Shown in pieces: positions 9,428 through 21,364 of a stretch of 64,000 bases of DNA. The DNA comes from Pseudomonadota bacterium. GTDB lineage: Bacteria; Pseudomonadota; Gammaproteobacteria; Burkholderiales; Rhodocyclaceae. The stretch lies in NCBI GenBank assembly GCA_018241685.1, contig JAFEDJ010000009.1:186001-250000 (forward strand). The letters run 5' to 3'. Each line of letters starts with the position of its first letter. The first letter of the stretch is position 1. Position numbers and translations under genes: made by a program. Below the pieces are notes generated by a model that worked only from the letters and a program-made list of their open reading frames with translations, was not told the origin of the DNA and did not search any database.

Positions 9428-9768
9428 CACTTTGCCTTGCTCTCGCGGCCTGCCTTGGGCAAACGCTCGAACAGGGCGAGCATGTCTTCGCGCATGGTAC
9501 GTCTCGTTACGTCGCCAACCTTAGCCGACAATCGTAACACCAGATCGTAGTCCGGCAAGCTTGCGCGGGCATGACGAAACACGTCGCGGCCGATCCGCTT
9601 CACCAAGTTGCGCAACACGGCGCGTTTGGCGAGCTTCTTGGCGACAACGAGACCGAGGCGGGCGCTTCCGACTTCGTTCGGACAGTAGTGCAGCGCGAAG
9701 TACTTTCCGCGAAGCACGCGCCGAAAAGCAAAAACGGATGAGAACTCATCCGTTTTGTGCAGTCGCAA
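9427..9768 (-). CDS. rnpA: Ribonuclease P protein component
   Basis: The RnpA core is clear: [38 protein letters not shown] (the RNR motif) and DYDLVLRLS. With the M1 RNA it matures tRNA 5' ends. No ATG precedes the conserved domain after the rpmH stop. I chose the TTG at 9768, which gives 113 residues, the usual size. An ATG at 9918 is in frame but would overlap rpmH by 62 nt and add a 50-residue Ala/Ser-rich extension. The start is therefore uncertain, the identity is not. Confidence 0.93.
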   Translation of the reverse strand: MRLHKTDEFSSVFAFRRVLRGKYFALHYCPNEVGSARLGLVVAKKLAKRAVLRNLVKRIGRDVFRHARASLPDYDLVLRLSAKVGDVTRRTMREDMLALFERLPKAGRESKAK

Positions 9769-9856
9769 GGACGAGCCGAAGCCGAATCCTGCCGGGGGTG
9801 TCGCTTCCTCTGCCGCGCGGTTGTCGCTGCCGACAGGGGAAGTGGCCTCTGCGGCC

Positions 9857-9991
9857 TTAGACGGCGAGGCGATGACGGCCCTTGGCGCGGCGAGCGGCGA
9901 TGACCTTACGGCCGCCACGGGTGGCCATGCGAACCAGGAAGCCGTGGGTGCGCTTGCGACGGACGACGGAAGGTTGGTAAGTACGTTTCAT
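9857..9991 (-). CDS. rpmH: 50S ribosomal protein L34
   Basis: 44 residues beginning [18 protein letters not shown] and ending [11 protein letters not shown]. This is the full length and near-consensus sequence of bacterial L34. It is the first gene of the minus-strand cluster. A TTGACA promoter lies about 35-60 nt upstream. Confidence 0.98.
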   Translation of the reverse strand: MKRTYQPSVVRRKRTHGFLVRMATRGGRKVIAARRAKGRHRLAV

Positions 9992-10026
9992 TTTTCGTGC
10001 CCGAAAAGTTGAGTCAAACGCGCAAT

Positions 10027-10053
10027 TTGATACGTTAACCCACTGTTTGTCAA
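10027..10053 (-). promoter_or_regulatory. Candidate sigma-70 promoter for rpmH
   Basis: A perfect TTGACA (10053-10048 on the minus strand) is followed after 15 nt by TATCAA (10032-10027). The spacing is short but the position fits the rpmH start at 9991. Confidence 0.5.
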
Positions 10054-10136
10054 GCACGTTTCAATGCCTCGGTGCAAGCCCCTGCCGGCCGGACGTGACG
10101 ATGGCGTGCGTCGCATGGCTGTCGGTCTGTACAAGC

Positions 10137-10145
10137 TGTGGATAA
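10137..10145 (-). promoter_or_regulatory. DnaA box
   Basis: TGTGGATAA on the plus strand is the exact reverse complement of the consensus DnaA box TTATCCACA. It lies 140 nt upstream of the dnaA start. Confidence 0.8.
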
Positions 10146-10284
10146 GTCTACGCCGGGAGGGTACAATACGCGTTTGGCCGGACCCCCTCGCGCGCATGTC
10201 CGGCTGCCCCGATCCCAGGTCGGAGCACCCCGTATAACGAGAATCCGCGCGCATTCCGCTGTTTACCAAACCCACCCGTAGATC

Positions 10285-11745
10285 GTGCCCGAAGCCTCAT
10301 CGTCGTCCCAATGCGCCGCGTTCTGGACGCATTGCCTGAGCTGCCTGGAGCAGGAATTGCCCGCCCAGCAGTTCAAGACCTGGATCCTTCCCCTGCGCGT
10401 CGAAGAGCTGAGCGACGACGGGGTGGGGCTGCGTCTGGTCGCTCCGTCCAACTTCCATCGCCAGTGGCTGCGTGACCGCTACCTGCGGCGCATCGAGGAG
10501 CTGGGCGAGGAGTACTTCGGCGGCCTGCCGACCATCGAGATCAGCCTGGCGCCAGCGGGCGGCCTGCGCCGTCCCATGCCGGCCGCTGCGCCCGTTGCAC
10601 CGGCGGTGGCTCCGGCTGCTGCGCCCTCCCCTGCAGCTGCGGCGACGCCTGCCATCGCCACGCCGGCCGGCCTGCGTCCGGCGGCCCCGGAGGCTGGCAC
10701 TTCCGCCGAAGTCGTCAACTACGACAAGTCGCGCCTCAACCCCGATTTCACCTTCGACACGCTGGTCACCGGCCGCGCCAACGACCTGGCCCGCGCCGCC
10801 GCCCTGCAGGTGGCCCAGAATCCCGGCGTGTCCTACAACCCGCTGTTCATCTACGGCGGCGTCGGCCTCGGCAAGACCCACTTGATCCACGCGTTGGGCA
10901 ACTACGTCTTCAAGCACGACCCGAAGAAGGTCATCCGCTACGTGCACGCCGAGGACTACTACGCCGATGTGGTGCGGGCCTACCAGCAAAAATCCTTCGA
11001 CGTCTTCAAGCGTTACTACCGCTCGCTGGACGTGCTGATCATCGACGACATCCAGTTCTTCAACAACAAGAACCGGACGCAGGAAGAGTTCTTCCACGCC
11101 TTCAACGCCCTCACCGAGGCCAAGAAGCAGATCATCATCACCAGCGACACCTACCCCAAGGATGTCCAGGGGCTGGAAGACCGCCTGATCTCGCGCTTCG
11201 ACTGGGGCTTGACGGTGCAGATCGAGCCGCCCGAGCTCGAGATGCGTGTCGCCATTCTCAAGAAGAAAGCCGAAGCCGAGCGCATCGACCTCAACGAGGA
11301 CGTCGCCTTCCTGATCGCCAAGAACCTGCGCTCCAACGTGCGCGAGCTCGAAGGCGCCCTCAAGAAGGTGCTCGCCTTCGCCCGCTTCCACGGCCGCGAC
11401 GTCAGCCTCGAAGTGGCCAAGGAAGCCCTCAAGGACCTGCTCAACGCGCACAACCGCCAGCTCACCGCGGAGTTCATCCAGAAGACCGTCGCCGACTACT
11501 ACAAGATCAAGGTCGCCGACATGCACTCCAAGAAGCGCACCCGCGTCATTGCGCGGCCGCGCCAGGTGGCCATGTTCCTTGCCAAGGACCTCACCCCGAT
11601 GAGCCTGCCGGCCATCGGCGAAGCCTTCGGCGGCCGCGACCACACCACCGTGCTGCACGCCTGCCGCACCATTGCCGAGCTGCGCCTCGGCGACACCCAG
11701 CTCAACCACGACCTCCACGTGTTGACCCAGGTGTTGCGTGGTTGA
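10285..11745 (+). CDS. dnaA: Chromosomal replication initiator DnaA
   Basis: 486 residues from a GTG start. Domain I (about 1-85) is followed by a long Ala/Pro-rich linker (about 95-145) and the AAA+ domain. That domain has Walker [10 protein letters not shown], Walker [10 protein letters not shown] and sensor residues ITSD. Domain IV carries the DNA-binding signature ([14 protein letters not shown]). It binds DnaA boxes and opens the origin. The Ala-rich linker is typical of GC-rich betaproteobacteria. It is followed by dnaN and gyrB. Confidence 0.98.
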   Translation: MPEASSSSQCAAFWTHCLSCLEQELPAQQFKTWILPLRVEELSDDGVGLRLVAPSNFHRQWLRDRYLRRIEELGEEYFGGLPTIEISLAPAGGLRRPMPAAAPVAPAVAPAAAPSPAAAATPAIATPAGLRPAAPEAGTSAEVVNYDKSRLNPDFTFDTLVTGRANDLARAAALQVAQNPGVSYNPLFIYGGVGLGKTHLIHALGNYVFKHDPKKVIRYVHAEDYYADVVRAYQQKSFDVFKRYYRSLDVLIIDDIQFFNNKNRTQEEFFHAFNALTEAKKQIIITSDTYPKDVQGLEDRLISRFDWGLTVQIEPPELEMRVAILKKKAEAERIDLNEDVAFLIAKNLRSNVRELEGALKKVLAFARFHGRDVSLEVAKEALKDLLNAHNRQLTAEFIQKTVADYYKIKVADMHSKKRTRVIARPRQVAMFLAKDLTPMSLPAIGEAFGGRDHTTVLHACRTIAELRLGDTQLNHDLHVLTQVLRG

Positions 11746-11822
11746 AGCCTGCAACCATTACGATCTGCGGTCTGGCGCCCCGGCGCCCCGCCCCCTGAAA
11801 AACGATTCGGAGACCTGAGTCC

Positions 11823-12929
11823 ATGCTGCTCTTCACTGCGCCCCGCGACGCCCTTCTCGCCCCGCTGCAATCGGTATCCGGCATCGTCGAGAAGCGTCAC
11901 ACCCTGCCGATCCTCTCGAACGTGCTGATCGAGAAGAAGGGTGAGTCCCTCACCCTCCTCGCCACCGACATCGAAATCCAGATCCGCAACAGCACCACCG
12001 CGGCCGATGGCGCCGACGACGTGGCGATCACCGTCGGTGCCCGCAAGCTGCAGGACATCCTGCGCGCCCTGCCCGACACCGCCGACGTCAGCCTCACGCT
12101 CGACGACAAGCGCATCACCCTCAAGGCCGGTAAGAGCCGCTTCCAGCTGCAGACCCTGCCCGCCGCCGACTACCCGCGCCTGGCCCCGCCGGAAGGCGAA
12201 GGCATCCACTTCACCACCACCCAGCGGGCTTTCAAGAAGCAGCTGGCGCTGGTGCAGTACGCCATGGCCCAGCAGGACATCCGCTACTACCTCAACGGCC
12301 TGCTGCTCGTCGTCGCCGGCGACACCCTGCGCATGGTCGCCACCGACGGCCACCGCCTGGCCTACGCCGCCTCCCCGTTGGTCGGCGATTACGCCCGCAC
12401 CGACGTGATCCTGCCGCGCAAGACCGTCGTCGAACTGGCCCGCCAGCTGGCCGACTCCGACGACGCGCTGGAAGTCACCATCGTCGGCAACCAGATCGTC
12501 TTCCGCTTCGGCCACATCGAGCTCATCTCCAAGCTCATCGACGGCAAGTTCCCCGACTACGAGCGCGTCATCCCGCAAGGCCACCCCAAGCTGGTCAAGG
12601 CCAGCCGCCTGGCCCTGCTGCAGTCCCTGCAGCGTGCCGCCATTCTCACCAACGAGAAGTTCCGCGGCGTCCGTCTGATGCTCTCCGAAGGCAGCCTCAA
12701 GCTGGTGTCCACCAACGCCGAACAGGAAGAAGCCCTCGAAGAACTCGAAGTCGACTACGCCGGCGACAGCCTCGACATCGGCTTCAACGTCACCTACCTG
12801 CTCGACGTGCTGACCAACGTCGCCGCCAACGAGATCGAGATCCGCTTCAACGACGGCAACGCCAGCGCCCTCTTCGGCCTCGCCGACAACACCGACTTCA
12901 AGTATGTCGTGATGCCGATGCGCATCTGA
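11823..12929 (+). CDS. dnaN: DNA polymerase III beta sliding clamp
   Basis: 368 residues, the standard length. The protein starts MLLFTAPRDALLAPLQSVSG and ends with the clamp C-terminus YVVMPMRI. Three repeated clamp domains of about 120 residues are present, with typical segments ATDGHRLAY and FPDYERVIP. It forms the dimeric ring that tethers polymerase III. It lies 77 nt after dnaA. Confidence 0.98.
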   Translation: MLLFTAPRDALLAPLQSVSGIVEKRHTLPILSNVLIEKKGESLTLLATDIEIQIRNSTTAADGADDVAITVGARKLQDILRALPDTADVSLTLDDKRITLKAGKSRFQLQTLPAADYPRLAPPEGEGIHFTTTQRAFKKQLALVQYAMAQQDIRYYLNGLLLVVAGDTLRMVATDGHRLAYAASPLVGDYARTDVILPRKTVVELARQLADSDDALEVTIVGNQIVFRFGHIELISKLIDGKFPDYERVIPQGHPKLVKASRLALLQSLQRAAILTNEKFRGVRLMLSEGSLKLVSTNAEQEEALEELEVDYAGDSLDIGFNVTYLLDVLTNVAANEIEIRFNDGNASALFGLADNTDFKYVVMPMRI

Positions 12930-13051
12930 AAACGTGTAAATAAACCTACTGCGCGATCCGATCTCGCAATTCCGGTGCTCGCTGTACTTCAGTACAGCTC
13001 CGCTCCTCGTTGCGACCTCGGACCGCTCGCTACGGTTTCTTCACACGTTTT
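12928..13051. repeat. 124-bp imperfect palindrome between dnaN and gyrB
   Basis: The segment is self-complementary over nearly its full length about a centre at 12989-12990. The perfect inner arms are GCTGTACT / AGTACAGC. The outer arms (AAAACGTGTaaataaacc at 12930 and ggtttcttcACACGTTTT ending near 13050) mirror each other with two mismatches. The middle part pairs less well. It immediately follows the dnaN stop. It looks like a mobile palindromic element (MITE- or REP-like) or a large hairpin, and might also act as a transcript end. Confidence 0.7.
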
Positions 13052-13094
13052 GCACGGCTCCGTTTGTTCGAACGGAGCAAATCGGTAGGACTGA

Positions 13095-15605
<2,511 letters not shown>

Positions 15606-15691
15606 CGGTGTCGGTTGTCGGGTAACACAGAAAGTGAAAACTGTGCCAAGTTAGTGAAAAGCTACTGACATAGATATTGAAATAAGACGAC

Positions 15692-15730
15692 AGACAAAGA
15701 GCCAACCTCAAGGTTGGCTCTTTGTCTTTA
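15692..15730 (+). terminator. Strong terminator after gyrB
   Basis: A perfect 16-bp stem (AGACAAAGAGCCAACC with its complement) closes a TCAA tetraloop and is followed by T residues. It ends the dnaA-dnaN-gyrB transcript and also marks the boundary with the defence operon that starts at 15791. Confidence 0.85.
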
Positions 15731-15790
15731 AAAAGGCTTAACGCATACTCGTGGTCTACGCGAGAAAATAAAAATCATAGGGAGCAAGTA

Positions 15791-17923
15791 ATGTCATCTG
15801 CCAATTTTCAGCAGCTTGCAAATTTCATTTGGTCTGTGGCGGATTTGTTGCGTGGTCCTTATCGCCCGCCCCAATACGAGCGCGTCATGTTGCCTCTCAC
15901 GGTGCTGCGCCGCTTCGACGCAGTACTGGCACTCACTAAAGACGCCGTCCTCGCGCGCTACGAAACATTGAAAGGCAAAGAGCCCGCACTGGTAGATCGG
16001 GTGCTGAACGAGGTCGCCAAGAATGAAAATGGCACTTCACTGGGTTTCCACAACCACAGCCAGCTTGATTTCTATAGGCTCAAGGGCGATCCGGACAATA
16101 TTGCCCGCCATCTCACGGATTACATCAACGGCTTTTCGGAGAATGTTCGCAAGATCTTCGAGCGCTTCGACTTCGAAAAGGAAATCGAAAAGCTCGAGGA
16201 GTCCAACCGCCTTTACCAAGTCGTTTCCCAGTTTGTCGAAATCGACCTGCACCCCAACCGCGTTGACAACATCACCATGGGGCTGGTGTTTGAAGACCTG
16301 ATCCGTCGATTCAACGAATCGGCCAATGAAACGGCGGGGGACCACTTCACGCCGCGCGAGGTTATCCAGCTCATGGTCAACCTGCTGCTGGAGCCCGACA
16401 CCAACGTGCTCACGCGAGCCGGTGTCATTGTCACTATCTGCGATCCGGCCTGCGGCACTGGTGGTATGTTGGCCGAGGCGCAAAACTGGATACATGCCCA
16501 TAACGAACAAGCCAACGTCAAGGTGTATGGGCAGGACTACAACCCACGTTCATACGCCGTGGCGGCATCCGATCTGCTGATCAAGGGCCAGAAGGACAGC
16601 CGTATTGAACTCGGTAACACCTTGACCGATGATCGCTTTGCCGACATGCACTGGTTCGATTACCTGCTGGCCAACCCGCCGTTTGGCGTGGATTGGAAGG
16701 CCGAGAAAAAGGAAATCGACCGCTGGCCCAACTTCTGTGGTTACACGGGCAAGCTACCGCGCATCAACGATGGGGCCTTGCTCTTCCTGCTGCACATGAT
16801 CAGCAAGTTTGCGGATTACCAACCCGGCAACAAGGATTTGCCGGGTTCGCGCGCGGCCATCGTCTTCAACGGCTCGCCGCTGTTTACCGGCGGCGCCGGC
16901 AGCGGTGAGAGCGATATCCGCCGCTGGATCATCGAGCGCGACATGCTCGAAGCCATCGTCGCCCTGCCGGAGCAGATGTTCTACAACACTGGCATCGGCA
17001 CTTTCGTCTGGGTGGTCACCAACCGCAAGGCTGATCACCGCAAGGGGAAAATTCAGCTCATCGACGCCCGCGAGCGCTACACACCCATGAAACGTAGCCT
17101 GGGCGACAAGCGCCGCTATCTCGATCAGACCGCCATTGACACGGTCACCCGCGAACATGGCACCATGGAAAGCAGCAAGACCAGCCGCGTGTTCGACAAC
17201 ACCGACTTCGGCTACCGCCGCATCACCGTGCTACGCCCCTTGCGCTTGCGCTTTGAAATCACGGATGAAGCCCGCGAGCGCTTCCTCAACACCTGCCCCG
17301 AGTTATACGGCGCCTTACAAGCCGTGCAGGATCAGTTGGGCACCGAGTTGCGACTTGACTGGAACCAGGCCTGGGATGAGGTGCAGCACGTCTTCAAAAC
17401 CCTGCCCGATGATGTGGAAGGCTGGGCGAAGGGCGCCAAGGGTACCGCGCAGAAGAAGATCTTCCGCGACTGCTTCACCACCGTGGACCCCGAGGCCGCG
17501 CCGGTGATATCCAAGCACCACAAAAAGGGCGATGTCCCTGTCAGTTCCAAATTGTTTCCAGGCCAGACACTGTCCACCCTCACTGCAGGCGAGCTGTATG
17601 CACTATTTGGGCTGTACACCGATGGCAAAAACCTTGTGGAGTATGAGCCAGACCCGGCGCTGAAGGATGCCGAGAACATCCCGCTGAAAAAAGACATCGT
17701 CAGCTATGTGCTGCGCGAAGTGCGCCCCTATGTGGCCGACGCCTGGATAGACCGGGAGACGCTAGACGAGCAGGACGGCGGCATCGGCAAGGTGGGCTAC
17801 GAGATCAACTTCAATCGCGTGTTTTTCCAGTACCAGCCGCCGCGCCCGCTGCATGAAATAGACGCGGAACTGGCCGAGGTTGAGAAACGGATCATGGGCC
17901 TGCTGCGCGAGGTGACGGAGTGA
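15791..17923 (+). CDS. hsdM: Type I restriction-modification DNA methyltransferase HsdM
   Basis: 710 residues from the ATG at 15791, with GGGAG upstream. It methylates adenine at N6 within the recognition sequence set by HsdS. SAM-binding motif I (DPACGTGGM, about residue 218) and the catalytic NPPFG (about 295) are present. They are preceded by TPREVIQLMV and an N-terminal helical domain. The protein is about 200 residues longer than EcoKI HsdM. The extra part is C-terminal, after the methylase domain. The stop overlaps the hsdS start (ATGA). It is the first gene of a six-gene operon. Confidence 0.95.
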   Translation: MSSANFQQLANFIWSVADLLRGPYRPPQYERVMLPLTVLRRFDAVLALTKDAVLARYETLKGKEPALVDRVLNEVAKNENGTSLGFHNHSQLDFYRLKGDPDNIARHLTDYINGFSENVRKIFERFDFEKEIEKLEESNRLYQVVSQFVEIDLHPNRVDNITMGLVFEDLIRRFNESANETAGDHFTPREVIQLMVNLLLEPDTNVLTRAGVIVTICDPACGTGGMLAEAQNWIHAHNEQANVKVYGQDYNPRSYAVAASDLLIKGQKDSRIELGNTLTDDRFADMHWFDYLLANPPFGVDWKAEKKEIDRWPNFCGYTGKLPRINDGALLFLLHMISKFADYQPGNKDLPGSRAAIVFNGSPLFTGGAGSGESDIRRWIIERDMLEAIVALPEQMFYNTGIGTFVWVVTNRKADHRKGKIQLIDARERYTPMKRSLGDKRRYLDQTAIDTVTREHGTMESSKTSRVFDNTDFGYRRITVLRPLRLRFEITDEARERFLNTCPELYGALQAVQDQLGTELRLDWNQAWDEVQHVFKTLPDDVEGWAKGAKGTAQKKIFRDCFTTVDPEAAPVISKHHKKGDVPVSSKLFPGQTLSTLTAGELYALFGLYTDGKNLVEYEPDPALKDAENIPLKKDIVSYVLREVRPYVADAWIDRETLDEQDGGIGKVGYEINFNRVFFQYQPPRPLHEIDAELAEVEKRIMGLLREVTE

Positions 17924-19254
17924 ACGCAGCCGAATTACTGGCTTCTCTTCCTCACGGGTGGCAACGAGTGCCATTGAAGACAGCTTGTGATTTTGCTGTC
18001 AGTAATGTCGATAAGCATTCATTCGATGACGAGTTGCCAGTTCGGCTATGCAACTACACGGATGTGTACAAGAACGACCGGGTCTCGCCCGATATGGATC
18101 TGATGGCAGCAACTGCCACACAACAGGAGGTCGAGCGTTTTCACCTTGAAGTTGGCGATGTAGTCATCACAAAGGACTCGGAATCTTGGAATGACATTGC
18201 TATCCCTGCATACGTAGAGGGTACTGCGGACGACTTCGTTTGTGGCTATCACCTCGCATTCATTCGTCCGAGGAAAGAAGTGCTCGACGGGCGATTCCTC
18301 TTTCGCTGCATGCAGTCGCGACCGGTAGCGCTACAGCTTGAACTCGAAGCTACCGGTGTCACACGGTACGGCTTGCCGAAAGACGCGATCGGTCTCGCTG
18401 TTCTGCCGCTCCCACCGTTGTCAACCCAACTTCTCATCGCGAACTATCTAGACCGTGAAACTGCCCGCATCGATGGGCTGATGGCCGAGAAGGAACGCAT
18501 GCTGGCGTTGCTTGAAGAAAAGCGCGCCGCCCTCATCAGCCGCGTTGTCACCCGTGGCCTCGATCCCAACGTCCCGCTAAAGCCCTCGGGCCAAGAATGG
18601 CTGGGCGAGATTCCGGCGCATTGGGAGATTCGCCGCATCAAGTTCGTTGCTGATGCGCTGGATCAAGGCAGTTCGCCTGTTGCTGCCAATACGCCAGCGG
18701 GCCCCGACGAACTCGGCGTCTTGAAATTAAGCGCAGTTTCAAAAGGTCAATTCAAACGAGAAGAGAATAAGGCGCTTCGTGAAACGGATGAAGAGGAACA
18801 GGCTTTCGCACTTCGAAAGGGGGATGTACTCATAACTCGGGGCAATACGCCGGAGCTTGTGGCTGATGTCGCATGCGTCCCAGACGATGAGCCAAACCTG
18901 TTACTCCCTGACCTCATCTACAGGCTTCGGGTTCAAGAGGGGAAAATTCTTCCCGAGTATCTGACTTCTTTCCTAACTACAGCAGCAGCTCGCGTTCAGA
19001 TTCGTCGTGATGCGAGAGGCTCAAGTGGGTCGATGGTCAAGGTTTCGCAAGGTCATGTTTTGGATTGGCTGACTCTATTGCCTCCGCTCTCCGAGCAGAC
19101 GGAGATAGTGGATTACCTTCAACGCGCAGAAGAGCGATTTCAGTCAATGACAAGGGAAGTGTCTTCTTCTTTGTCTCTGCTATCGGAATGCCGCGCCGCA
19201 CTGATTACCTCGGCTGTCACAGGCCAGATCGCGCTGGAGGAGATGGCAAGATGA
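17920..19254 (+). CDS. hsdS: Type I restriction-modification specificity subunit HsdS
   Basis: 444 residues with the two-target-recognition-domain layout. TRD1 is at about 15-165. A conserved helix segment (LPLPPLSTQ...IANYLDRETARIDGL, about 165-215) is followed by SGQEWLGEIPAHWEIRRIKF, which introduces TRD2. A second copy of the LLPPLSEQTEIVDYL spacer helix lies near the C-terminus. HsdS reads a bipartite DNA sequence and directs HsdM and HsdR. It overlaps both neighbours by 4 nt. TRD codons are AT-richer than the core, as expected for exchangeable domains. Confidence 0.94.
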   Translation: MNAAELLASLPHGWQRVPLKTACDFAVSNVDKHSFDDELPVRLCNYTDVYKNDRVSPDMDLMAATATQQEVERFHLEVGDVVITKDSESWNDIAIPAYVEGTADDFVCGYHLAFIRPRKEVLDGRFLFRCMQSRPVALQLELEATGVTRYGLPKDAIGLAVLPLPPLSTQLLIANYLDRETARIDGLMAEKERMLALLEEKRAALISRVVTRGLDPNVPLKPSGQEWLGEIPAHWEIRRIKFVADALDQGSSPVAANTPAGPDELGVLKLSAVSKGQFKREENKALRETDEEEQAFALRKGDVLITRGNTPELVADVACVPDDEPNLLLPDLIYRLRVQEGKILPEYLTSFLTTAAARVQIRRDARGSSGSMVKVSQGHVLDWLTLLPPLSEQTEIVDYLQRAEERFQSMTREVSSSLSLLSECRAALITSAVTGQIALEEMAR

Positions 19255-20666
19255 AACTGAAAAGTCTAGGGCTGACCAACTTCCGGGGCTTTGACCAACT
19301 CGACATAGATTTTGACGACCGAATGACCGTAATTGCAGGCGTCAACGGGGTCGGAAAATCAACAATCCTGCAAGCCATCGCAATTGCATACTCTCACACG
19401 TTGCCTGAATTTACTGTATCTCGCGAGAAAACCTTGCCGATTCTTAACACCGACATAAAGCAAGGCAAGTCTTCCTGCATTATCGAGATGGAAAGTGGCA
19501 AATTATCGGCGGCGTCACTGATCACTTGGCTTTCTAAGGAAAGCCTTGATCGAAATGAAAAGTTAGCGCTCGAGCACAAACAATCCTTGATGAAAAAGGA
19601 TTTGTCCCTCATTGAAAAGGGCTCACCCAACTACAAAAATCTGAAAAATGAAATTACCTGGATTGATAAGCGGGTAGAAGGTAATTTTGAGAAGCGATTG
19701 AACTGGTTGTTTACAGATACGCATGAATCAGAGGCTCGGCTGAAGCGTTTCTTGAAGAGCAGCCCAAATCAGCCTTTGGTTATCTATTACTCGACAAACA
19801 GATTGCTGTCGAGACTCCCACCAAGACTCCAAGGCGCCCAGCCTTTTAAGCAGGCGGTTGCCTACGCGAAATCCCTGACACAGTTGGAAGTTTCCCTCAA
19901 CGAGTTCGCCAAGTGGCATCGCGCAATTGGGGCAGCGCGCGTTATCAGGCGAGATAGCGAATATGGCGCCAAGATCCTGAAGTTCCTCCAAGAAGCCATT
20001 TCTGGTCTTATCCCGCAGATCAAAGAGTTTTGGTTTCATGAGGGGAATCCGCCCCGTTACTCCGTCATGAAAGACGTAACAATCGATGAGCAAGTAAACG
20101 GCGGAAAGACAGGAAAACAGCTATTTCTGGAGCAGTTGTCTGACGGAGAGCGCGGTCTGATCGCTCTGGTATTTGATCTTGCTCGCCGCCTGGCCATTGC
20201 CAACCCGACCAGCGAAAACCCAATCGCCGAGGGCGTGGCGCTGGTGTTGATCGACGAGATCGAGTTGCACCTGCACCCCAAATGGCAACGTGAAGTGTTA
20301 CCACGTCTGCGGGACACTTTTAGGAACTGCCAGTTCGTGGTGACCACTCATTCCCCGCAGGTTATTGGCGAGGTTGAAGCGCGGTGTGTCAGGCTGCTTT
20401 CCATAAGGGAAGGCAAGGTGGTTTCTGAAACTCCCGGCATGGCTTACGGGGCAGACTCGAACTGGATATTGAATGTCCTGATGGGCGCCGATGAGATGAA
20501 CGAGGATGTTGAAAAAGAAATTGAGAGCATCGCGCGGCTGATTTCTGAACGGAAACTGCAAGACGCCAAAGAAAAAGTAGTCAGTCTTCGGGAACGCGTT
20601 GGCAACACGGCGGCAATCCAGAAAATCGCCTCTACTCTCGAACGGATTGAGAGGCTTGGTAGATGA
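19251..20666 (+). CDS. ptuA: Septu PtuA-like AAA/ABC-type ATPase
   Basis: 471 residues from the ATG at 19251, overlapping the hsdS stop as ATGA. An upstream in-frame start would lie inside hsdS. It has an SMC/RecF-like ATPase fold: LTNFRGFDQLDIDF, Walker A GVNGVGKST (about residue 30), signature LSDGERGLIAL (about 295), Walker B VLIDEIELHLHP (about 330) and H-loop TTHSPQV. A central charged helical insertion separates the two halves. The adjacent HNH gene makes this a Septu-type pair, in which the ATPase controls the nuclease. The same pair acts as effector of some retrons, but no reverse transcriptase is seen here. Composition is AT-rich compared with the flanking core genome. Confidence 0.82.
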   Translation: MKLKSLGLTNFRGFDQLDIDFDDRMTVIAGVNGVGKSTILQAIAIAYSHTLPEFTVSREKTLPILNTDIKQGKSSCIIEMESGKLSAASLITWLSKESLDRNEKLALEHKQSLMKKDLSLIEKGSPNYKNLKNEITWIDKRVEGNFEKRLNWLFTDTHESEARLKRFLKSSPNQPLVIYYSTNRLLSRLPPRLQGAQPFKQAVAYAKSLTQLEVSLNEFAKWHRAIGAARVIRRDSEYGAKILKFLQEAISGLIPQIKEFWFHEGNPPRYSVMKDVTIDEQVNGGKTGKQLFLEQLSDGERGLIALVFDLARRLAIANPTSENPIAEGVALVLIDEIELHLHPKWQREVLPRLRDTFRNCQFVVTTHSPQVIGEVEARCVRLLSIREGKVVSETPGMAYGADSNWILNVLMGADEMNEDVEKEIESIARLISERKLQDAKEKVVSLRERVGNTAAIQKIASTLERIERLGR

Positions 20667-21364
20667 GAAAAATTACAAAAAGCCAGCCTCCAGAGTGCCT
20701 ACAATCCTTTATCGACGGGCAGCTTGCAATTGAGCCTGAGCCGCTTAACGTGACCTACAAAGATTTTCGAGCGAAAGCAGAGTTGCTCTCAATCCTAACT
20801 TCTGAGCAGTTTGGCTTATGCGGTTATACCGGTGTGCCCGTCGATGAAAGAATTACACACTTGAAAAGCCCAACAAACCAAGCGACGTTTAGAAACCATA
20901 TCGAACACTTAAAAAGTCAAGCAACGTGCAAAAGCGAATTGCTTGATTCCGGCAGAGTCTATGGCAGAGACCTTGGTGATGATCTCAATTATTTCAATAT
21001 GATCGCCGCAGTCGAGGTGCGGGGAGTCGAAAGCGAGCACTTCGGAGCAGTGAAAAAGAAGGATCTGTCTTTACGTGTACTGCCCACTCAAGAGAAGTGC
21101 GATGAGCACTTCAGGTTTCGCGAAGTGGATGGTGGCATCGATGGCTTGAGCGAGGATGCGAAGGAAAGTATCGCGGTTCTTCAGTTAGATCACAAAACCC
21201 TCGATGGCTGGAGAAAATCCGCGATTGATACATGGCTTGATCCCGAAGTTATTCAGACTCGCGAGGATTTTGAAGGAGTAATTCAGGAGCTTGAAAAGCC
21301 TATTGACGGCAAGCTTCCAGAATTTGCTTTTGTCATTGGGGCGGTTGCAAAGGGGTACATCTAA
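20663..21364 (+). CDS. ptuB: Septu PtuB-like HNH-type nuclease
   Basis: 233 residues, overlapping ptuA by 4 nt and the hsdR start by 1 nt (TAATG). The opening MRKITKSQPP and the later GLCGYTG followed by NHIEHLKSQ (about residue 79) match the retron-associated/PtuB HNH family. There a CxxC and an IEH..PQ box form the metal site. Only one Cys is seen in the first knuckle (CGYTG instead of CGYC), so zinc binding may be altered. It is the probable DNA-cleaving partner of the ATPase encoded just upstream. Confidence 0.75.
   Translation: MRKITKSQPPECLQSFIDGQLAIEPEPLNVTYKDFRAKAELLSILTSEQFGLCGYTGVPVDERITHLKSPTNQATFRNHIEHLKSQATCKSELLDSGRVYGRDLGDDLNYFNMIAAVEVRGVESEHFGAVKKKDLSLRVLPTQEKCDEHFRFREVDGGIDGLSEDAKESIAVLQLDHKTLDGWRKSAIDTWLDPEVIQTREDFEGVIQELEKPIDGKLPEFAFVIGAVAKGYI

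Larger units (their letters stand above)
9992..10284. other. rpmH-dnaA divergent intergenic region, possible oriC part
   Basis: This 293-nt gap between divergent rpmH and dnaA is the classic place for a chromosomal origin. One perfect DnaA box is present (10137-10145). I could not find a cluster of further boxes or a strong AT-rich unwinding element, so only part of the origin may be here, or the origin may lie elsewhere nearby. A TACAAT at 10162-10167 could be the -10 of the dnaA promoter, with the DnaA box overlapping its -35 region. That would fit autoregulation. Confidence 0.45.

Noticed and set aside
19065..19250. Upstream start for the PtuA-like ATPase
   Set aside because: It lies within hsdS in another frame. 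The ATG at 19251 gives the conserved MKLKSLGLTNFRGF start and the same ATGA coupling as the rest of the operon.
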